From Candidatus Bipolaricaulota bacterium (GTDB taxonomy: Bacteria; Bipolaricaulota; Bipolaricaulia; UBA7950; UBA9294), in contig JAGGSM010000264.1 in NCBI GenBank assembly GCA_021159105.1, positions 1-7,974 on the forward strand: 7,974 bases of DNA, read 5' to 3'. The notes beneath the pieces were generated by a model, which was given only the letters and a program-made list of their open reading frames with translations, searched no databases and was not told the DNA's origin. This document shows positions 6,044 through 7,974 of the stretch, in pieces (the first letter of the stretch is position 1; every line of letters starts with the position of its first letter). Made by a program: the position numbers and the translations under genes.

Positions 6044-7972
6044 ATGAACTTCCAACACCTTTTCTCGCCAATACGGATCGGACGGGTAGATCTCAAGAAT
6101 CGGATCATCTTCCCCCCGATCGCCACGAACCTCGCTCGCGTATCGGGCGAGATCTCCGACCGGCAGGTTTTTCACTATGCGCGGCGTGCGCGGGGAGGTG
6201 CCGGGCTGATCATCGTGGAGAACGCGTGCATCGACTTCCCTGCTTCCCGTCACGGGGCGACGCAGCCCCGGATCGACTCGGACGAGTTCATCCCGGGCCT
6301 GGCAACGCTAGCGCGCGCGGTGCACGATGGGGGTGCGAAGATCTCGATCGAGCTCACGCATCCAGGACTCAATGCTTCGCTCAAGTTCAACGGAGGGCGC
6401 CGTCCAGTAGCTCCTTCCCCTACGCCGTTGCGGAAAGACGGCGTCCTCCCAAAAGAGCTGACGATCGAAGAGATTAAGGAACTAGTCGAGAAATACGCTC
6501 ACGCGGCACTGCGCGCCAAGCGTGCCGGCTACGACATGGTGGAGCTGCAGGGCGGGCACGGCCTGCTGATCAACCAATTCCTCTCTCCCCTCGCCAACCA
6601 GCGCAGCGACCGCTACGGAGGGTCGCGCGAAAACAGGCTTCGGTTCGTAGCCGATATTGTAGAGCGAATTAGGGAGCTGTGCGGTGAGAGGTTCCCAATC
6701 ACCATACGCTTTGCAGCAGATGACATGGTCGACGGCGGGATCACCCCTGAGGAGGGCAAGTCCCTTGCAATCGGCCTTGAAGCGATCGGGATCGACATGA
6801 TACAGGCCGACCTTGGCCTGTGTCCAAAGGAGAAGCGGCTGGAACCGATGCCCTACCCGCAGGGTTGGCGGGCGCATCTAGCAAAGGGGCTTAAGGAGGT
6901 AACAGCGGTCCCGATCGCTGCTGTTGGCGTGATCCGCGAGCCGGAGTTCGCCGAGCGGCTGCTGGCCCACAATGAGGCCGACCTGGTTGTCCTTGGGCGC
7001 ACCCTGATCGCTGATCCCGACTGGCCGGAGAAGGCACGCACGGGGCATCCAGAGCAAATTCGTAAGTGCATCGGTTGCGGTGAGTGTATCAAGGCCCGGC
7101 ATCATGAAGATCAGCCCCTGCGCTGCGGAGTGAATCCAATCGTGGGTATGGACGAGGAATTCGAATGGATCGTTCCTGTGGAGGAGCCAAAGAAGGTCCT
7201 TGTCATTGGCGGCGGGCCGGCCGGAATGGAGGCCGCGCGTGTGGCCGCTCTGCGTGGGCACGAGGTGATGCTGATCGAGAAGGAAGAAAGCCTCGGTGGC
7301 ACGCTCAACATAGCTTCCGTCCCTCCTGGAAAGGAGAAGATACGTTGGCTCATTGAGTACTACAGGAGTGAACTCTCTCGTTTAGGTGTTGAGGTAAGGC
7401 TAGGGGTACAAGTTACGCGGAAGATCGTCGATGAGTTGCAGCCGGACGCGATCATCGTCGCCATTGGTTGCACCTGCCCACAAGAGAATATCCCTGGTGC
7501 CGATCGGCACAATGTTGTGACGGCAAAGGATATGCTCTCGGGTAAAAGAACCGCCGCAAACGATAGCATTGTGGTCATTGGGGGTGGGCTGCTTGGCTTG
7601 GAGACTGCTCTCTTCTTGGCCTCAAAGGAGAACCGTGTGACTGTGCTCAAGCGGTACAAAACGATCGCGGCAAATCTGGAACCGATCTACCGCGACTACA
7701 TCCTGCGAGAGCTAGAAGAATACAATGCGTCCATCCTCACGGAGGTAAGCGTAGAGCGAATCGATGAGACCGCCGTTCAAATCAAGAATACTCATGGAGA
7801 AACGCGTACGCTTTCGGCCGATCTTGTTGTCCTTGCTCGTGACCCTGTGCCATTGCGAGATCTTCAGGAAGAGCTACGCGGGGTCGAATTCCGCTCGATC
7901 GGCGATTGCGTCCGTCCAAGGCTAATCATCGATGCGGTTCGAGAAGGATATCTAGCGGGGAAGGCGATTTAG
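6044..7972 (+). CDS. FMN/4Fe-4S/FAD oxidoreductase of the 2,4-dienoyl-CoA reductase / enoate reductase family
   Basis: Multi-cofactor reductase of 642 residues, slightly shorter than E. coli FadH. Residues 1-335 are an Old Yellow Enzyme-type FMN barrel: LFSPIRIGRVDLKNRI (6-21), FMN loop PPIATN (24-29), THPG (105-108), HGLLINQFLSPLANQRSDRYGGSRENRLRF (172-201), Arg222, and the phosphate-binding end AAVGVIREPEFAE to GRTLIADPDWP (292-328). Cys342, Cys345, Cys348 and Cys361 are the likely 4Fe-4S ligands. GGGPAG (389-394) with Glu412 binds FAD, GGGLLG (513-518) is the NAD(P)H site, and SIGDC (618-622) closes the FAD domain. Such enzymes pass electrons from NAD(P)H through FAD and 4Fe-4S to FMN and reduce activated C=C bonds; relatives include enoate reductase, BaiH/BaiCD and trimethylamine dehydrogenase. 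Catalytic-loop residues are atypical (Gln169, His172, Leu174). GAAGAAGG (6027-6034) precedes the ATG by nine bases. It is the last gene visible in the operon. The fold is certain, the substrate unknown. Confidence 0.92.
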   Translation: MNFQHLFSPIRIGRVDLKNRIIFPPIATNLARVSGEISDRQVFHYARRARGGAGLIIVENACIDFPASRHGATQPRIDSDEFIPGLATLARAVHDGGAKISIELTHPGLNASLKFNGGRRPVAPSPTPLRKDGVLPKELTIEEIKELVEKYAHAALRAKRAGYDMVELQGGHGLLINQFLSPLANQRSDRYGGSRENRLRFVADIVERIRELCGERFPITIRFAADDMVDGGITPEEGKSLAIGLEAIGIDMIQADLGLCPKEKRLEPMPYPQGWRAHLAKGLKEVTAVPIAAVGVIREPEFAERLLAHNEADLVVLGRTLIADPDWPEKARTGHPEQIRKCIGCGECIKARHHEDQPLRCGVNPIVGMDEEFEWIVPVEEPKKVLVIGGGPAGMEAARVAALRGHEVMLIEKEESLGGTLNIASVPPGKEKIRWLIEYYRSELSRLGVEVRLGVQVTRKIVDELQPDAIIVAIGCTCPQENIPGADRHNVVTAKDMLSGKRTAANDSIVVIGGGLLGLETALFLASKENRVTVLKRYKTIAANLEPIYRDYILRELEEYNASILTEVSVERIDETAVQIKNTHGETRTLSADLVVLARDPVPLRDLQEELRGVEFRSIGDCVRPRLIIDAVREGYLAGKAI

Positions 7973-7974
7973 GG

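Noticed and set aside
4520..7972. Bile-acid processing cassette, because the transporter superfamily includes bile acid symporters and the reductase family includes BaiCD/BaiH
   Set aside because: Both similarities are only at superfamily level, no other bai-type gene is present, and the catalytic-loop residues differ.
1..7974. CRISPR arrays, tRNA or rRNA genes, insertion sequences, attachment sites
   Set aside because: No regularly spaced repeats, cloverleaf-like segments, transposase motifs or long terminal inverted repeats were seen.

Overview
The window is bacterial: genes are tightly packed, start sites have Shine-Dalgarno sequences, and sigma70-type -35/-10 pairs can be read. It carries no taxonomic marker. 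Mid-range GC and an iron-sulfur flavoenzyme of the enoate reductase type suggest an anaerobe, possibly an uncultured, deep-branching lineage, but this is a weak inference. All eight recognisable genes lie on the plus strand and appear intact; the last one ends 2 bases before the window edge.

Positions 1-299 have no assignable gene. They hold two short symmetric elements and, near the end, a probable promoter for pstS. Positions 300-3859 are a high-affinity phosphate ABC transporter in the order pstS-pstC-pstA-pstB: the extracytoplasmic phosphate-binding protein, two membrane permeases and the ATPase. Between pstS and pstC there is a 10-bp perfect stem-loop, then a good promoter (TTGAAA, 17 bp, TATACT). 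The binding protein and the membrane/ATPase genes therefore look partly uncoupled in transcription. pstC, pstA and pstB are joined by 4-base stop/start overlaps. No phoU or phoB/phoR follows inside the window.

Positions 3860-4128 are a spacer with a pair of overlapping palindromes just after pstB and a strong promoter (TTGACA, 17 bp, TATATA) before the next gene. A perfect inverted repeat lies across the -10 and the likely transcription start, as expected of an operator.

Positions 4129-7972 form a compact four-gene operon: a PadR-family repressor, a membrane transporter of the SBF/ACR3 (bile acid:sodium symporter / arsenite carrier) superfamily, a nucleotide-binding UspA protein, and a 642-residue FMN/4Fe-4S/FAD reductase of the 2,4-dienoyl-CoA reductase / enoate reductase type. 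Overlaps and gaps are -32, 0 and +21 bases. My reading, which is inference, is a ligand-responsive cassette: PadR senses a small organic molecule, the transporter moves an organic anion or related compound, and the flavoenzyme reduces an activated C=C bond. The substrate cannot be read from the sequence. The reductase has unusual residues at the usual catalytic positions, and the transporter lacks the ACR3-type acidic residue in its second signature, so both may act on something other than the textbook substrates.
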